Assembly: GCA_023248855.1 (NCBI GenBank)
Contig: JAHFDS010000018.1
Coordinates: 1-44,093 of the forward strand
Direction of reading: 5' to 3'
DNA length: 44,093 nucleotides
Source of the DNA: Myxococcales bacterium
GTDB lineage: Bacteria > Myxococcota_A > Polyangia > JAHFDS01
Below the pieces are notes generated by a model. The model searched no databases, was not told where the DNA came from, and was given only the letters and a program-made list of their open reading frames with translations. Within the stretch, counting starts at the first letter, position 1, and each line of letters begins with the position of its first letter. Positions 7,826 through 16,201 of the stretch are shown here, piece by piece. A program made the translations under genes and the position numbers.

Positions 7826-8641
7826 CTACTGCAGCTCGAGCGGGCGCAGCCCGACGGCAAAGCGCACGAGCAGGCTGCGCTTGGTGACCGTCTCGATCTT
7901 GCCGCGCCCGAGCTCGGCGTGCTCGATGATCTCCCCTGCCTTGTAGCGCTCGCGCGGCGAGTAGGGGCGAACGCCCGTGGCGCCCGCGAGCTCCTCCTTG
8001 AGGGCCTGCTTCTCCTTGAGCTTCTTCTCCACCTCGGCCCGCTCCCGCGAGGGACGCTGAGGGCCCACCGAGAATGGCCGCTCGGGACCCTCGGGCAAGG
8101 CTGTACCCCGCTTGCGACCCGGCTCGGCGCGGAAGTTGTGCCGTCCGCCGCAGGCCTGGCAGATGACGATGGTGGGCAGGCCATCGACGAGCGCGTAGAC
8201 GTTGTGGGTCTTCATGTCGCCGCAGGGCCCGCACCACGCCTCGACCTCGCCGCCGGTGGTGTACTTGGGCTTCTCGCCGCGCTTGACCGGCTCGTCGAAC
8301 TGGTCCTGCAAGCTCTTGCCCGGCGTGCGCTGAAGGATGAACGGCACCGAGCCCGCGTCGATCGCCAGCTTGGCCGGCCGGCCGACGCCGCCGCCGGGCA
8401 GCCGCGCAGCCTGGCGCTTGAGGTCGGTCACGCGGCGCTCGAAGCGCTTCTCGACCTGGGCGCGCTCGTCGCCGGCCTCGGTGACGAGCGTCTGGTAGCG
8501 CACGACCAGCTCGGCCAGCTTTTCGTGCGCCAAGAGGATGCGCTCGCGGATCTTGTCCTCGAGCGCGGCATCCAGCGCGTCGATGGCCTCGACGAGCAGC
8601 TCGGAGAACTCGGCGGTCTTTCGGTCGAGATCCTCGTTCAC
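7826..8641 (-). CDS. coiled-coil zinc-ribbon protein of unknown function
   Basis: I do not recognise a named family. The 271-residue protein has an N-terminal charged helical region (about 1-80, likely coiled coil), a zinc-ribbon-like domain with Cys137/Cys140 and Cys161/Cys164 (WCGPCGDMKTH and ICQACGGRHNF), a Lys/Glu-rich helix (about 200-222) and a C-terminal SH3/Tudor-like segment (GEIIEHAELGRGKIETV) like those at the ends of some DNA or RNA polymerase-binding proteins. It looks soluble. A nucleic acid or RNA polymerase link is possible but only inferred. The start is a GTG without a clear Shine-Dalgarno. It converges on the regulator gene with 13 bases between the stops. Confidence 0.75.
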   Translation of the reverse strand: MNEDLDRKTAEFSELLVEAIDALDAALEDKIRERILLAHEKLAELVVRYQTLVTEAGDERAQVEKRFERRVTDLKRQAARLPGGGVGRPAKLAIDAGSVPFILQRTPGKSLQDQFDEPVKRGEKPKYTTGGEVEAWCGPCGDMKTHNVYALVDGLPTIVICQACGGRHNFRAEPGRKRGTALPEGPERPFSVGPQRPSRERAEVEKKLKEKQALKEELAGATGVRPYSPRERYKAGEIIEHAELGRGKIETVTKRSLLVRFAVGLRPLELQ

Positions 8642-8697
8642 GGGGAGGATGTACTACACCATCCGGCCCCCGGCGAGCAAAGCGATGGCCCCGCCCG

Positions 8698-9051
8698 CTA
8701 CCGGGCTGACACCAGCGCCGGCTCGACGGCACCCTCGTGGGAGCTCTGCAGCCACACCCCGGCGCCGAAGCCAGCGACCAGCCCCAGGAGGGCCGCCAGC
8801 GCCATGAGCTCGAGCACCGGTGGACTGGGCGCCCTCGCCGGCGGGTGGAGACGCCACGCGCTGGTCCGCGATGGCGAGGCGCGCTCGACCTGGGTCGGCG
8901 TCAAGCGGCGACGTCGGCGGACCAGGGCCAGCGGCTCGATGGTCACCACGGCCGGGATGGGGCGTACCACCCGCCACTCGCGTGTCGGCCGACCCTCCCC
9001 GTCGCCCGTGGTTCGCAGCGTCTGGGTGGGACATCTCCGATCGACCCTCAC
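8698..9051 (-). CDS. small single-pass membrane protein, hypothetical
   Basis: This 117-residue protein has a basic, proline-containing N-terminal part with a run of five arginines near residue 47, then one strong membrane helix (about residues 80-101, LELMALAALLGLVAGFGAGV) and a short tail. Codon third positions are almost all G or C, which supports real coding. The start is a GTG at 9051 with no convincing Shine-Dalgarno, so the true start may be internal. No family is recognised. If this call is wrong, the stretch 8642-9175 has no gene that I can support. Confidence 0.55.
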   Translation of the reverse strand: MRVDRRCPTQTLRTTGDGEGRPTREWRVVRPIPAVVTIEPLALVRRRRRLTPTQVERASPSRTSAWRLHPPARAPSPPVLELMALAALLGLVAGFGAGVWLQSSHEGAVEPALVSAR

Positions 9052-9175
9052 CGCGCCTCGTCATCGCAAGGCCTGGACCACGCTGGCCGGCGGCCGCGCG
9101 AGGTTTCCTGCAAGAACTGTCTTTCAGAATACAGCTACTTGGCGGGGCGAACGCCGGCCCCTGGGGCATCTTCGC

Positions 9176-10366
9176 TCACCCTGGCGCCGAGGGGCGCCGT
9201 CCCAGGCGTGGGGGCGCCGGCTCCAGGAGGGCGAGGTGGACCGGCAGCCCACCCGTGACCAGGCGGTGCACCGCGGTGGCCCTGCCGATGGCGCCGAGCA
9301 GGCGCTTGTCGGCGACCAGGACGGCAGCGCGCCAGCCGGCCAGGGGGCCCTCGAGCAGCTTGCGGAGGCTGGCGTAGAGCGGGCCGAGCGGCGCTCCCTT
9401 GCCGACGCGCCTGCCGAACGGGGGATTGACCAGGACGAGCCCGGGCGGTCCGGCGGGTCGCCCCAGCTGGCCCAGGCTGGCCACCTCGAGCGACAAGATC
9501 TCCCCAAGGCTGGCGCGCGCGGCATTGCGCCGGGCCGCCTCGATGGTCGCGGGATCGCGGTCGAAGCCCCGGATGGGCGCTGGTAGGGTGTCCCGCGCAG
9601 CCAGTCGGGCCTGGGCACGCACGCGCTCCGCCACGCCCGGCGGAAAACCGGGCCACGATTCGCACGCGAACGCGCGGTCGAGCCCCGGAGCGCGGCCGAG
9701 CGCGAGCAGCGCGGCCTCGATCGGGATCGTCCCGGCGCCGCACATCGGATCGATGAGGGGCGTCGCGGGGTCCCAGCGCGCCAGCGCGAGCAGGGCCGCG
9801 GCGAGCGTCTCGCGCAGCGGCGCTTCGCTGAGGTCGAGGCGATGCCCGCGCCGGTGCAAGAGCTCCCCCGAGGCGTCGGCGCGCACCGCGAAGCGGTCCT
9901 TTTGCCCTCGCACCACGACGAGCAACGGCTCGGCTCCCGGCCTCGCGGGGCCGATGCGATCGGCCACGCCAAGCGTGACCTGCTCGGCGATGGCGCCCGT
10001 GTGATAGAGCCGACAGCGCGACGCCGACGCACGCACCGTGATCGCCCCGCCCACCGGGAGCACGAGCTCCCACGGCATTGCGGCGATGCGGCGCCGCAGC
10101 CGGGCGAGCTCGCGCGCCTCGGCCTCGCCGAGCGCGAGCAGGATCCGGCTGGCCGTGCGCGACCACAGGTTCGCGCGCAGGGCCGTCGCCGCGTCGCCCG
10201 CGAGCTCCGTGCCGCCGTCGACGCCGACCACGTCGGTGGCGCCGGCAATGGCCGTCATCTCGGCGAGGACCAGCTGCTCGAGCCCCGGGGCGGAGACCGC
10301 GAACCATCGCCGGTCGCCTTCGAGCTTTGCGGCCCGATGCTCCCCCCCATGCGAGACGCGCTGCAC
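9176..10366 (-). CDS. RlmL-like THUMP-domain RNA methyltransferase (copy 2)
   Basis: This 396-residue protein has the same architecture as the gene at 5162: a THUMP/ferredoxin-like N-terminal half (residues about 18-160, with [17 protein letters not shown] and LWSRTASRILL) and a methyltransferase domain with motif I LIDPMCGAGTIPIEAAL and motif IV NPPFG. The two copies align over their whole length but differ in motif IV (NPPF here, NLPY there), so they probably modify different RNA sites. The start is a GTG at 10366; start choice is uncertain by a few codons. The C-terminus is Pro/Arg-rich. It lies 52 bases downstream of the small secreted protein gene at 10419. Confidence 0.83.
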   Translation of the reverse strand: MQRVSHGGEHRAAKLEGDRRWFAVSAPGLEQLVLAEMTAIAGATDVVGVDGGTELAGDAATALRANLWSRTASRILLALGEAEARELARLRRRIAAMPWELVLPVGGAITVRASASRCRLYHTGAIAEQVTLGVADRIGPARPGAEPLLVVVRGQKDRFAVRADASGELLHRRGHRLDLSEAPLRETLAAALLALARWDPATPLIDPMCGAGTIPIEAALLALGRAPGLDRAFACESWPGFPPGVAERVRAQARLAARDTLPAPIRGFDRDPATIEAARRNAARASLGEILSLEVASLGQLGRPAGPPGLVLVNPPFGRRVGKGAPLGPLYASLRKLLEGPLAGWRAAVLVADKRLLGAIGRATAVHRLVTGGLPVHLALLEPAPPRLGRRPSAPG

Positions 10367-10418
10367 GTGCGCGACTCTAGACCCGTTTCCCGTTCACGTC
10401 GCGGCCCGCTGGTCCTGG

Positions 10419-10781
10419 TCAGAACCGCGAACCGACGAGGAAGACGCTCGACCCCTGGTCGACGTCGAGGCTGACCTGGATCTCGCGGCCGGCCGGCCGG
10501 AGCACCTTGACGTAGACGCGCAGCCGGTCGGCGAAGATTCGCGACGAGTCGCCACCCAGGCTGACGCCGCGGGCGATCGGCGCATCGGGAATGCCGGCGC
10601 CGCAGCTCCGGCAGACGGGCCGCGGGGCCTCTTGCGTCGGGCCCAACACGAGCGCGGTCGGCAGCGCGCGCACCGCCGTGGCCGCCTGCGCGGACACCTC
10701 CGGCCGGACCTTCGAGGGCCCACTTCCGAAGAAGCCGAGCACGATCAGCGCCGAGACCAGCACGCCGTTCCGTTCTTTCAA
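10419..10781 (-). CDS. putative exported or membrane-anchored small protein
   Basis: This roughly 120-residue protein has a short charged start (LKERNG) and a hydrophobic stretch (VLVSALIVLGFFG) like a signal peptide or anchor, then a CxxC pair (VCRSCGAG) and a C-terminal beta-rich part ending in VGSRF. A TTG codon at 10781 was chosen as start because it places the basic residues just before the hydrophobic segment; a GTG 6 codons later is the alternative. No family is recognised. It is divergent from the chalcone-isomerase-like gene, with a 161-base gap between them in which I see no strong promoter. Confidence 0.55.
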   Translation of the reverse strand: MKERNGVLVSALIVLGFFGSGPSKVRPEVSAQAATAVRALPTALVLGPTQEAPRPVCRSCGAGIPDAPIARGVSLGGDSSRIFADRLRVYVKVLRPAGREIQVSLDVDQGSSVFLVGSRF

Positions 10782-10942
10782 GTCTAATGCCGAAGCGCGC
10801 GGCGCGCAGGTGGCGTCGTGATCAGCCAGCAGTCCTGGCGGCTGTCGTGGTCGGCGATGATGTGGGAGAACCGCGATTCCCGCGAAAACCCAGGGTCCAT
10901 GCGCGCGCGTGGGTCGGCACGTGAGTTGCTGAACCCCTCGCC

Positions 10943-11530
10943 ATGCACACCACGAAGCGCCACTTTCTGCCACTGCTCATGACACTTTCGGTGGGCCTTC
11001 TCACCCCGGCTGGGGCCTCGGCGAACGTGCGCGAGCCCTCGAGCGGCGAGGCCTTCACCGAGGCCCGCGGAGATCAGGCCTTGCTGGGCGTGGGGATCCG
11101 CAAGCGCTGGGGCTTCAAGGTGTACGCGATGGGCCTTTACGCCGAGCGTTCGGGCGCCACCCGGCTCGGCCCGGGCGACTACCGCGGCGTCGTGGGCGGT
11201 GGCTTCAGGAAGACCGTCGAGATCCGTCTGCTCCGCACGCTGTCCGCGGACAAGCTCAGGAGCGCCTTCGAGGACGCGCTGGGCTCGCGCGTGGGCGGCC
11301 TCGCCGAGTACCACCAGTTCCTGTCGTACTTCTCCGGGGAGCTCGAAAAGGGCACGGTCATCACGCTGCAGACGAGCGGCCCGCAGCTCGACGTCAGCAT
11401 CTCCGGCCAGCGCAAGCCCGCGCTGCGCAACGCCAAGCTGACCGGTGCGCTGCTCGACGTCTGGCTCGGGCCAGCGCCCGTGGACAACGACCTCAAGGAG
11501 ACCCTGGTCTCCCGGCTCGGCAAGCTCTAG
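10943..11530 (+). CDS. secreted chalcone isomerase-like protein
   Basis: This 195-residue protein has a signal peptide (about 1-27, cleavage after ASA) and matches the bacterial chalcone-isomerase-like family: LLGVGIRKRWGFKVYAMGLY near residues 48-67, FRKTVEIRLLR near 89-99 and a late LKNAKL/LLDVWLG-like region. Bacterial members of this fold usually lack flavonoid substrates and may bind fatty acids; enzymatic activity should not be assumed. The predicted location is periplasm or outer surface. The stop overlaps the stop of the kelch lipoprotein gene on the other strand by 4 bases (11527-11530). No Shine-Dalgarno is evident at the ATG. Confidence 0.82.
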   Translation: MHTTKRHFLPLLMTLSVGLLTPAGASANVREPSSGEAFTEARGDQALLGVGIRKRWGFKVYAMGLYAERSGATRLGPGDYRGVVGGGFRKTVEIRLLRTLSADKLRSAFEDALGSRVGGLAEYHQFLSYFSGELEKGTVITLQTSGPQLDVSISGQRKPALRNAKLTGALLDVWLGPAPVDNDLKETLVSRLGKL

Positions 11531-12744
11531 CGCCAGCGGGCGCCGCGCTCCGCGCCCTGGCCGACGCCGCCCCATACGAGGAGCTCGCTTCCGCTCCACA
11601 CGGCGCTGTGGCCCCACCGGGCGGATGGCGCGCCCGTGGCGGAGATGGGCAACCACACATCGCGCGGGCTCCACCGTCCGCCATCGCCGAGCCCTGCCGG
11701 ATCTCCGAGCGTGTCGCCCGCCGTTCCTCCCCACACCACGAGCTCGCTGCCGGTCCAGACGCCTGACTGCTCGGTACGCCCTGATGGCGCACCCGCGGCG
11801 AGCATGGGGCGCAGCCGGTCCGACCCGGGGTCGTAGCGCACGCCGCTGCCCGTGGGCCTGCCGCCTTGCAGCCCGCCCCAGAGCAACGCCTCGCTGCCGG
11901 TCCACACCAGCGAGTAGCCGCTGGCTCCCGAGGGGAACCCCGGACTGACCGGCCGCCACAGGTCGCTCTGGGCGTCCCAGCGCGCCAGCTGGATCGTCGC
12001 AACGAGGACCTCGCTGCCGGTGAACACCGCGCGCCCTGGGCCGCCGGGCGGCGCACCGACGGGGGACATCGGGCGCCAGCGATCGCTCGAGGGCTCCCAG
12101 CGGGCACCCCCCGCGGCCGATCCGCCCTGCTCGCCGAGCCCGCCGAACACGACGGCCTCGCTCCCGGTCCAGGCGTAGGCGGGCCGCGCGCGCGGCGCGG
12201 GCTGGTCGGGGGAGGAGAGCATCACGCGCCAGCGGTCGGTGCGCGGATCCCAGCGCGCACCGTCGCCGAGCAACCCGCCAGAGGCGGCGTTGCGACCGCC
12301 CCAGACGACGAGCTCGCTGCCGGTCCAGAGGCCGACGTGATCCCACCGCGCCGCCGGCGCCGAGGCGTCGCTCTGCATCGCGATCCAGCGATCCGTCATG
12401 GGGTTCCAGCGAGCGCCGTCCCCGAGCGCACCGGTAGAGCCGCGGCCGCCCCAGATGACGAGCTCGCTGCCGGTCCACAGGGCCGTGTGCAGCGCGCGCG
12501 CTGCGGGCGCATCCGCAAAGGCCATCGGCGACCAGCGATCCAGCGCGGGCGTCCCGGTGGGGCAGGGCACGGGACCGAGCGGGCCGCTGTCGCGCGCGCC
12601 ATCGGTGGTCCCGCCGTCGGCCACGGTTGCACCCCCGTCCCCCGCGGCGCCACAGCCCACGAGGCCACCCGTCGCGCCATCGCCGGGGCCGGCCCTGCCG
12701 CCGCCGCACGCCGCGATCGTCGCCAGCACCCAGAGCCACTTCAT
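11527..12744 (-). CDS. kelch-type beta-propeller lipoprotein
   Basis: This 405-residue protein starts with a lipoprotein signal ending IAAC (Cys13), followed by a Gly/Asp-rich linker to about residue 55. The rest is seven repeats of roughly 48 residues, each with a W(T/S)GSE(L/A)(V/L)(V/L)WGG strand and a ARWDPxTDRWRPM strand; the fourth repeat (FTGSEVLVATI) has decayed. This fits a seven-bladed kelch/galactose-oxidase-like propeller at the cell surface or in the periplasm. No catalytic residues can be assigned. The ATG overlaps the stop of the hydrolase gene upstream (12741-12744). Repeats are also visible at DNA level around GAGCTCGCTGCCGGTCCA. Confidence 0.85.
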   Translation of the reverse strand: MKWLWVLATIAACGGGRAGPGDGATGGLVGCGAAGDGGATVADGGTTDGARDSGPLGPVPCPTGTPALDRWSPMAFADAPAARALHTALWTGSELVIWGGRGSTGALGDGARWNPMTDRWIAMQSDASAPAARWDHVGLWTGSELVVWGGRNAASGGLLGDGARWDPRTDRWRVMLSSPDQPAPRARPAYAWTGSEAVVFGGLGEQGGSAAGGARWEPSSDRWRPMSPVGAPPGGPGRAVFTGSEVLVATIQLARWDAQSDLWRPVSPGFPSGASGYSLVWTGSEALLWGGLQGGRPTGSGVRYDPGSDRLRPMLAAGAPSGRTEQSGVWTGSELVVWGGTAGDTLGDPAGLGDGGRWSPRDVWLPISATGAPSARWGHSAVWSGSELLVWGGVGQGAERGARWR

Positions 12745-13352
12745 CGCAGGGTCTCCACGAACCGCGCCGCCTCGCTGACCAGCGCCGGCACGACCTCGCC
12801 GAGCTCGTGGCCCGCGTCGTACTCCACGAGCCGCGCGGAGGGTGTCCTTGCACAGAACTCGCGCGCCAGCTCGATCGGCACGACGTCGTCGCGTAGCCCG
12901 TGCAGCACCAGCACCGGCACGTCCACGCGCGGGTAGGGCTCGTGCAGCACGGCGTCCGCGAGAAAGCCGACCTCGTCGAAGGGAACGTCGCGTCCGAGAC
13001 CGAAGTGGAAGACCCTGCCGAGGCCCTCGGGACCGAGCGGGAGTCGCTGCCGCGCCTGCCAGCGGGCGCCGAGATCGAACGCGGGTGCGAGCAGCACGAG
13101 CCCACGCGCCCGTCGCTGCCGCGCCTGCCACAGGGCCGCCGAGTACCCGCCCAGCGACGAGCCGAACAGCACGAGGTCGCCGGCGCCGCGGGCCAGCGCA
13201 TCGACCTGAGCGAGCACGCGCGACAGCGTGAGTCGCTCGAAGCCACCGTCGTTCAGATCGGGCACGAGGAGCCCCGGAAAATGGGCGGCGAACGCGCGCG
13301 CCTTGGTCGACGCGGGGCTCGACGCGAAGCCGTGCAGGTAAAGGGGCGTCAT
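12741..13352 (-). CDS. YqiA-type alpha/beta hydrolase (esterase)
   Basis: This 203-residue protein resembles the YqiA/UPF0227 esterases. It begins LYLHGFASSP (oxyanion-hole HG), has the nucleophile elbow GSSLGGY with Ser66, a likely acid in HGLRDDVVP and the catalytic His in AGHELGE near the C-terminus. No signal peptide is present, so it is cytoplasmic and probably acts on small esters or thioesters. Its ATG overlaps the stop of the uridine kinase gene and its stop overlaps the kelch gene start, so the three are probably one operon. The substrate is not known. Confidence 0.88.
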   Translation of the reverse strand: MTPLYLHGFASSPASTKARAFAAHFPGLLVPDLNDGGFERLTLSRVLAQVDALARGAGDLVLFGSSLGGYSAALWQARQRRARGLVLLAPAFDLGARWQARQRLPLGPEGLGRVFHFGLGRDVPFDEVGFLADAVLHEPYPRVDVPVLVLHGLRDDVVPIELAREFCARTPSARLVEYDAGHELGEVVPALVSEAARFVETLR

Positions 13353-13972
13353 GCGGGCGAGCCGACCACGTTGAGCAGCTTGCCCACGATGAGGTCGATG
13401 GCGACGCGGTTGTCGCCGCCTTCGGGGATGATGATGTCGGCCCAGCGCTTGGATGGCTCGACGAACTGCAGGTGCATCGGGCGAACGGTCCGGTAGTACT
13501 GCTCGCGCACCGACTGGAAGGTGCGCCCACGCTGCTCGAGATCCCGGCGGATCCGCCGGAACACCCGGATGTCGGCGTCGGTATCGACGAAGATCTTGAT
13601 GTCGAGCGCCGCCCGCAGCCCGGGATCCACGAACACCAGGATGCCCTCGACGATCACCACCGGAGCGGGCGAGACGCGCCGCGTGCTGAGGCTCCGTGCG
13701 TGGGTCTTGAAGTCGTACACGGGCAGCTCGACCGGCTCGTCAGCGCGCAGCTTGCCGAGGTGTCGCACGAGCAGCTCGGTCTCGAGCGCGTCTGGGTGGT
13801 CGTAGTTGAGCTGCTGCCGGTCCGCGATCGCGAGGTCCGACCGATCGCGGTAGTACGCGTCGTGATCGATGGTCACCACCGATTCCGTCGGCAGCGCGGT
13901 CGCCAGCTTGTGCGCGATGGTGGACTTGCCGGAGCCGGTGCCCCCGGCGATGCCGATGAAGAGCGGCGTCAT
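13349..13972 (-). CDS. udk: uridine kinase
   Basis: This 207-residue enzyme phosphorylates uridine and cytidine in pyrimidine salvage. The P-loop is GGTGSGKST at about 10-18, followed by the substrate motifs DHDAYYRD and LNYDHPDA, then VYDFKTHAR, VIVEGILVF and FVDTDADIRVFRRIRRD. Length and order of motifs are those of bacterial Udk. It lies 17 bases after the FadL-like gene and overlaps the hydrolase gene downstream by 4 bases. The operon partners show no clear link to nucleotide salvage. Confidence 0.94.
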   Translation of the reverse strand: MTPLFIGIAGGTGSGKSTIAHKLATALPTESVVTIDHDAYYRDRSDLAIADRQQLNYDHPDALETELLVRHLGKLRADEPVELPVYDFKTHARSLSTRRVSPAPVVIVEGILVFVDPGLRAALDIKIFVDTDADIRVFRRIRRDLEQRGRTFQSVREQYYRTVRPMHLQFVEPSKRWADIIIPEGGDNRVAIDLIVGKLLNVVGSPA

Positions 13973-13989
13973 CGGCGCGGGATGTTACG

Positions 13990-15429
13990 TCAGAACGTGT
14001 AGCCGACGCCGACCACCAGCACGCTCGCGGCCTGGGCGTAGGTGCCTGCCATGTCCGGCGTGCGGGAAGGCGGCTGTGCGGGCGAGACGGCGTCGCCGCT
14101 GCCGTCGCGAGGGCGCGGCGCGATGGTCCGGCTCGCGTAGAACACCTGCGTGAAGGTCGCATCGACGATCAGCCGCTGCTCGAGCAGCGTCACGCGCGCG
14201 CCGGCCGAGGCGCTGCCCTTGTTCATGTCGAACAGGGCCGGGTCGATGGTCGCGTTCGGCACCGCGTTGCTGTCGAAGCCGCCGCCAACGAAGGCCTCCA
14301 CCTCCGGTGTCACCCAGTAGGAGCCGCCCGCGCGTACGCCGAACGTGTTCTTCCAGTGGCGCGGGACGGCGAACGTCACGCCCGAGCCCCCGCCTGGGCC
14401 GTCGAGCGTGCCATCCGGGTTCAGCGTGCAGCTCCGCTTCGGATCGTTCTGGTTCAGGAGGCACTGCTTGTCGAAGACCGACCAGCGCGCGAAGTCTCCG
14501 AACACGCGCAGCTCGAGCTGCTTGCTGGGCCGGAAGCGGCCGCCCCAGCGGACCACGTCGGGCAGGGATTGCAGGACCTCGACCTTGTCGTGCGTCATCG
14601 CGGCCGTGGCCAGCTTGGAGTCGAGCGTGCCCTCGAGCTTCATCTCGCCGAAGCCCGGCTGGCTCTGGTACGAGGCGCCGAGCCAGAGCTCGTCGATCGG
14701 CCGCCAGACGACGCCGACGCCGATCGAGCCGGTGGTGCCGCGGACGTCGATCACCGATCGCCCCTCCTGGACGGCGCCGCCGCTCGAGACGAGATCGTCG
14801 GTGCCGTTGCCGTTTCTGGCGCGTACGGTGTTGACCTGGGACAGGACGAGGTTCGCCGAAAGGCCGATCGACAGGCGCGCCGGCGCGATCTGGTAGGCGC
14901 CGCCCAGGGTGACGTAGGAGGACCGGATCGTGCCGTCGATCGACGCCCAGCGCTGGGGTCCGTCGACGGCGCCCGGATATGGCGACGTCTTGAGCGTGTC
15001 TCGGCTGTCCCACACCGAGGGGCCGCCGAACGGAGTCGAGAACGACAGCCCGACGGCCAGACCGGGCTGGCCCAGGTCGCTGACGACGCCGAAGAACGGA
15101 GAGGCGATGGCGTTCGAGAGCGTGGCGCGACCGCTGTTGGCCGAGACGCCGTCCGACGGCGTTCCGGTGCCGACGTGATCGATCGCCCCGGCGGGGCGAT
15201 CATAGGTCGCCGTGCGCAGGGCGAACGAGCCATCCAGGTAGACGCGCGTGCCGGAGGCGAATGCGAGGCCGGCCGGGTTGTAGTAGAGGGCCGTCGCGTC
15301 GGTCGTGGTCGGGTGTCCGTGCTCGCCGCCGAAGCGGGCGACCAGGAAGCCACCCGCGTGTGCGGTCGCCTCCAGGCCCAGCATCGAGGCCAGTGCGAGC
15401 AACGCGAGGCAACGGGTCTGGCGGCGCAT
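13990..15429 (-). CDS. FadL/OmpP1-type outer membrane transporter
   Basis: This 479-residue protein has a signal peptide (about 1-25, ending AHA) and the typical FadL N-terminal hatch: GGFLVARFGGEHGHP followed by ATALYYNPAGLAF. The remainder has the alternating aromatic strands of a 14-stranded barrel and ends in a C-terminal aromatic (VGYTF), as needed for BAM insertion. These proteins move hydrophobic compounds such as long-chain fatty acids or aromatics across the outer membrane. The ATG at 15429 follows a CCGGAGGATC Shine-Dalgarno. It heads the operon with udk, the hydrolase and the kelch lipoprotein and is divergent from the lipoprotein gene at 15499. The specific ligand cannot be inferred. 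Confidence 0.9.
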   Translation of the reverse strand: MRRQTRCLALLALASMLGLEATAHAGGFLVARFGGEHGHPTTTDATALYYNPAGLAFASGTRVYLDGSFALRTATYDRPAGAIDHVGTGTPSDGVSANSGRATLSNAIASPFFGVVSDLGQPGLAVGLSFSTPFGGPSVWDSRDTLKTSPYPGAVDGPQRWASIDGTIRSSYVTLGGAYQIAPARLSIGLSANLVLSQVNTVRARNGNGTDDLVSSGGAVQEGRSVIDVRGTTGSIGVGVVWRPIDELWLGASYQSQPGFGEMKLEGTLDSKLATAAMTHDKVEVLQSLPDVVRWGGRFRPSKQLELRVFGDFARWSVFDKQCLLNQNDPKRSCTLNPDGTLDGPGGGSGVTFAVPRHWKNTFGVRAGGSYWVTPEVEAFVGGGFDSNAVPNATIDPALFDMNKGSASAGARVTLLEQRLIVDATFTQVFYASRTIAPRPRDGSGDAVSPAQPPSRTPDMAGTYAQAASVLVVGVGYTF

Positions 15430-15442
15430 GATCCTCCGGAGC

Positions 15443-15470
15443 TTGACAGAGCGGGGTCGAGGGCTGTAAT
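15443..15470 (+). promoter_or_regulatory. sigma-70 type promoter
   Basis: A perfect TTGACA (15443-15448) is followed after 16 bases by TGTAAT (15465-15470), five of six matching TATAAT. The surrounding bases (15461-15500) are unusually AT-rich for this genome. Predicted start is near 15477, so it drives the lipoprotein gene at 15499 with a leader of about 22 bases. Confidence 0.65.
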
Positions 15471-15498
15471 AGAGTTTTTTGTGAAAATTTCTACTATC

Positions 15499-16176
15499 AT
15501 GCGAATCTTGTCGGCGTCAAGCCTGGCACTGGTTTGCTTGCTGGGCTGCGTCGATCCGGACGGGAAGTTCAACCGCTTCGTCAACCGCACCACCGATGCG
15601 GCGCGGCTCGAACGCGATGCCGCGCGCCCTGCCGATGCCGGCCCGGCGCCGGATGCTGCGCCCGCCGCGCATGACTCCGTGGTCGCCGATGCCCCGCCCG
15701 CGAGCCGCGTGCCGAACGCGACCGGCACCATGCTCCTCGCGGCTGCGGTGATCATCAACCCCGACGTGCCGCTGCAGTTCCTGGGGCGGATCACCGTCCA
15801 CCCGAACGCGGACGGTGTCACGGCCACGATGGACCTCGCCGTGCGGCCTCTGCGCGTGAGCGACCGGATGCCGCTCTCGGGGCCAGAAATCAGCATCGCG
15901 GGGGTGGCCGTTGGCGCCGATCTGCGCTTCTCCGCCGATATGGGAGACATCGCGTTTCCGGGCGAAGCCAATCCCATCAGCGGCGGCAACGTGGCCGCGC
16001 ACCTCGTCCTCAAGGGACGCATCGTGTCGCCGGACCTGCTGTGCGGCGACGTCGAGGGCATGGTGAATCAACCGGTCTCGTTCGACGCCGCGGGGTCGAC
16101 CTTTGCATTCTCCCGCGTGCCCGAGGGGGCGGTGGGGGCCGCGCTGCCGAACCCCCCCCGCGCCGCTTGCCCGTAG
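15499..16176 (+). CDS. putative lipoprotein
   Basis: This 225-residue protein has a lipoprotein signal peptide with lipobox LLGC (Cys17), an Ala/Pro/Asp-rich linker (about 35-75) and a globular C-terminal domain of about 150 residues with beta-strand character (LQFLGRITVHPNADGVTATM, LVLKGRIVSPDLLCGDVEG). No family is recognised. The ATG at 15499 was chosen over a GTG at 15481 because the predicted promoter start (about 15477) would leave almost no leader for the GTG; neither has a Shine-Dalgarno. It is probably anchored in the outer membrane facing the periplasm. Confidence 0.8.
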   Translation: MRILSASSLALVCLLGCVDPDGKFNRFVNRTTDAARLERDAARPADAGPAPDAAPAAHDSVVADAPPASRVPNATGTMLLAAAVIINPDVPLQFLGRITVHPNADGVTATMDLAVRPLRVSDRMPLSGPEISIAGVAVGADLRFSADMGDIAFPGEANPISGGNVAAHLVLKGRIVSPDLLCGDVEGMVNQPVSFDAAGSTFAFSRVPEGAVGAALPNPPRAACP

Positions 16177-16201
16177 CGGGGCCGCACGGCATCCTGCCGG
16201 C

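Noticed and set aside
11866-12936. Repeated blocks around GAGCTCGCTGCCGGTCCA considered as a CRISPR or DNA repeat array
   Set aside because: Spacing is irregular and the blocks encode the WTGSE strands of the kelch protein in frame, so they are protein repeats.
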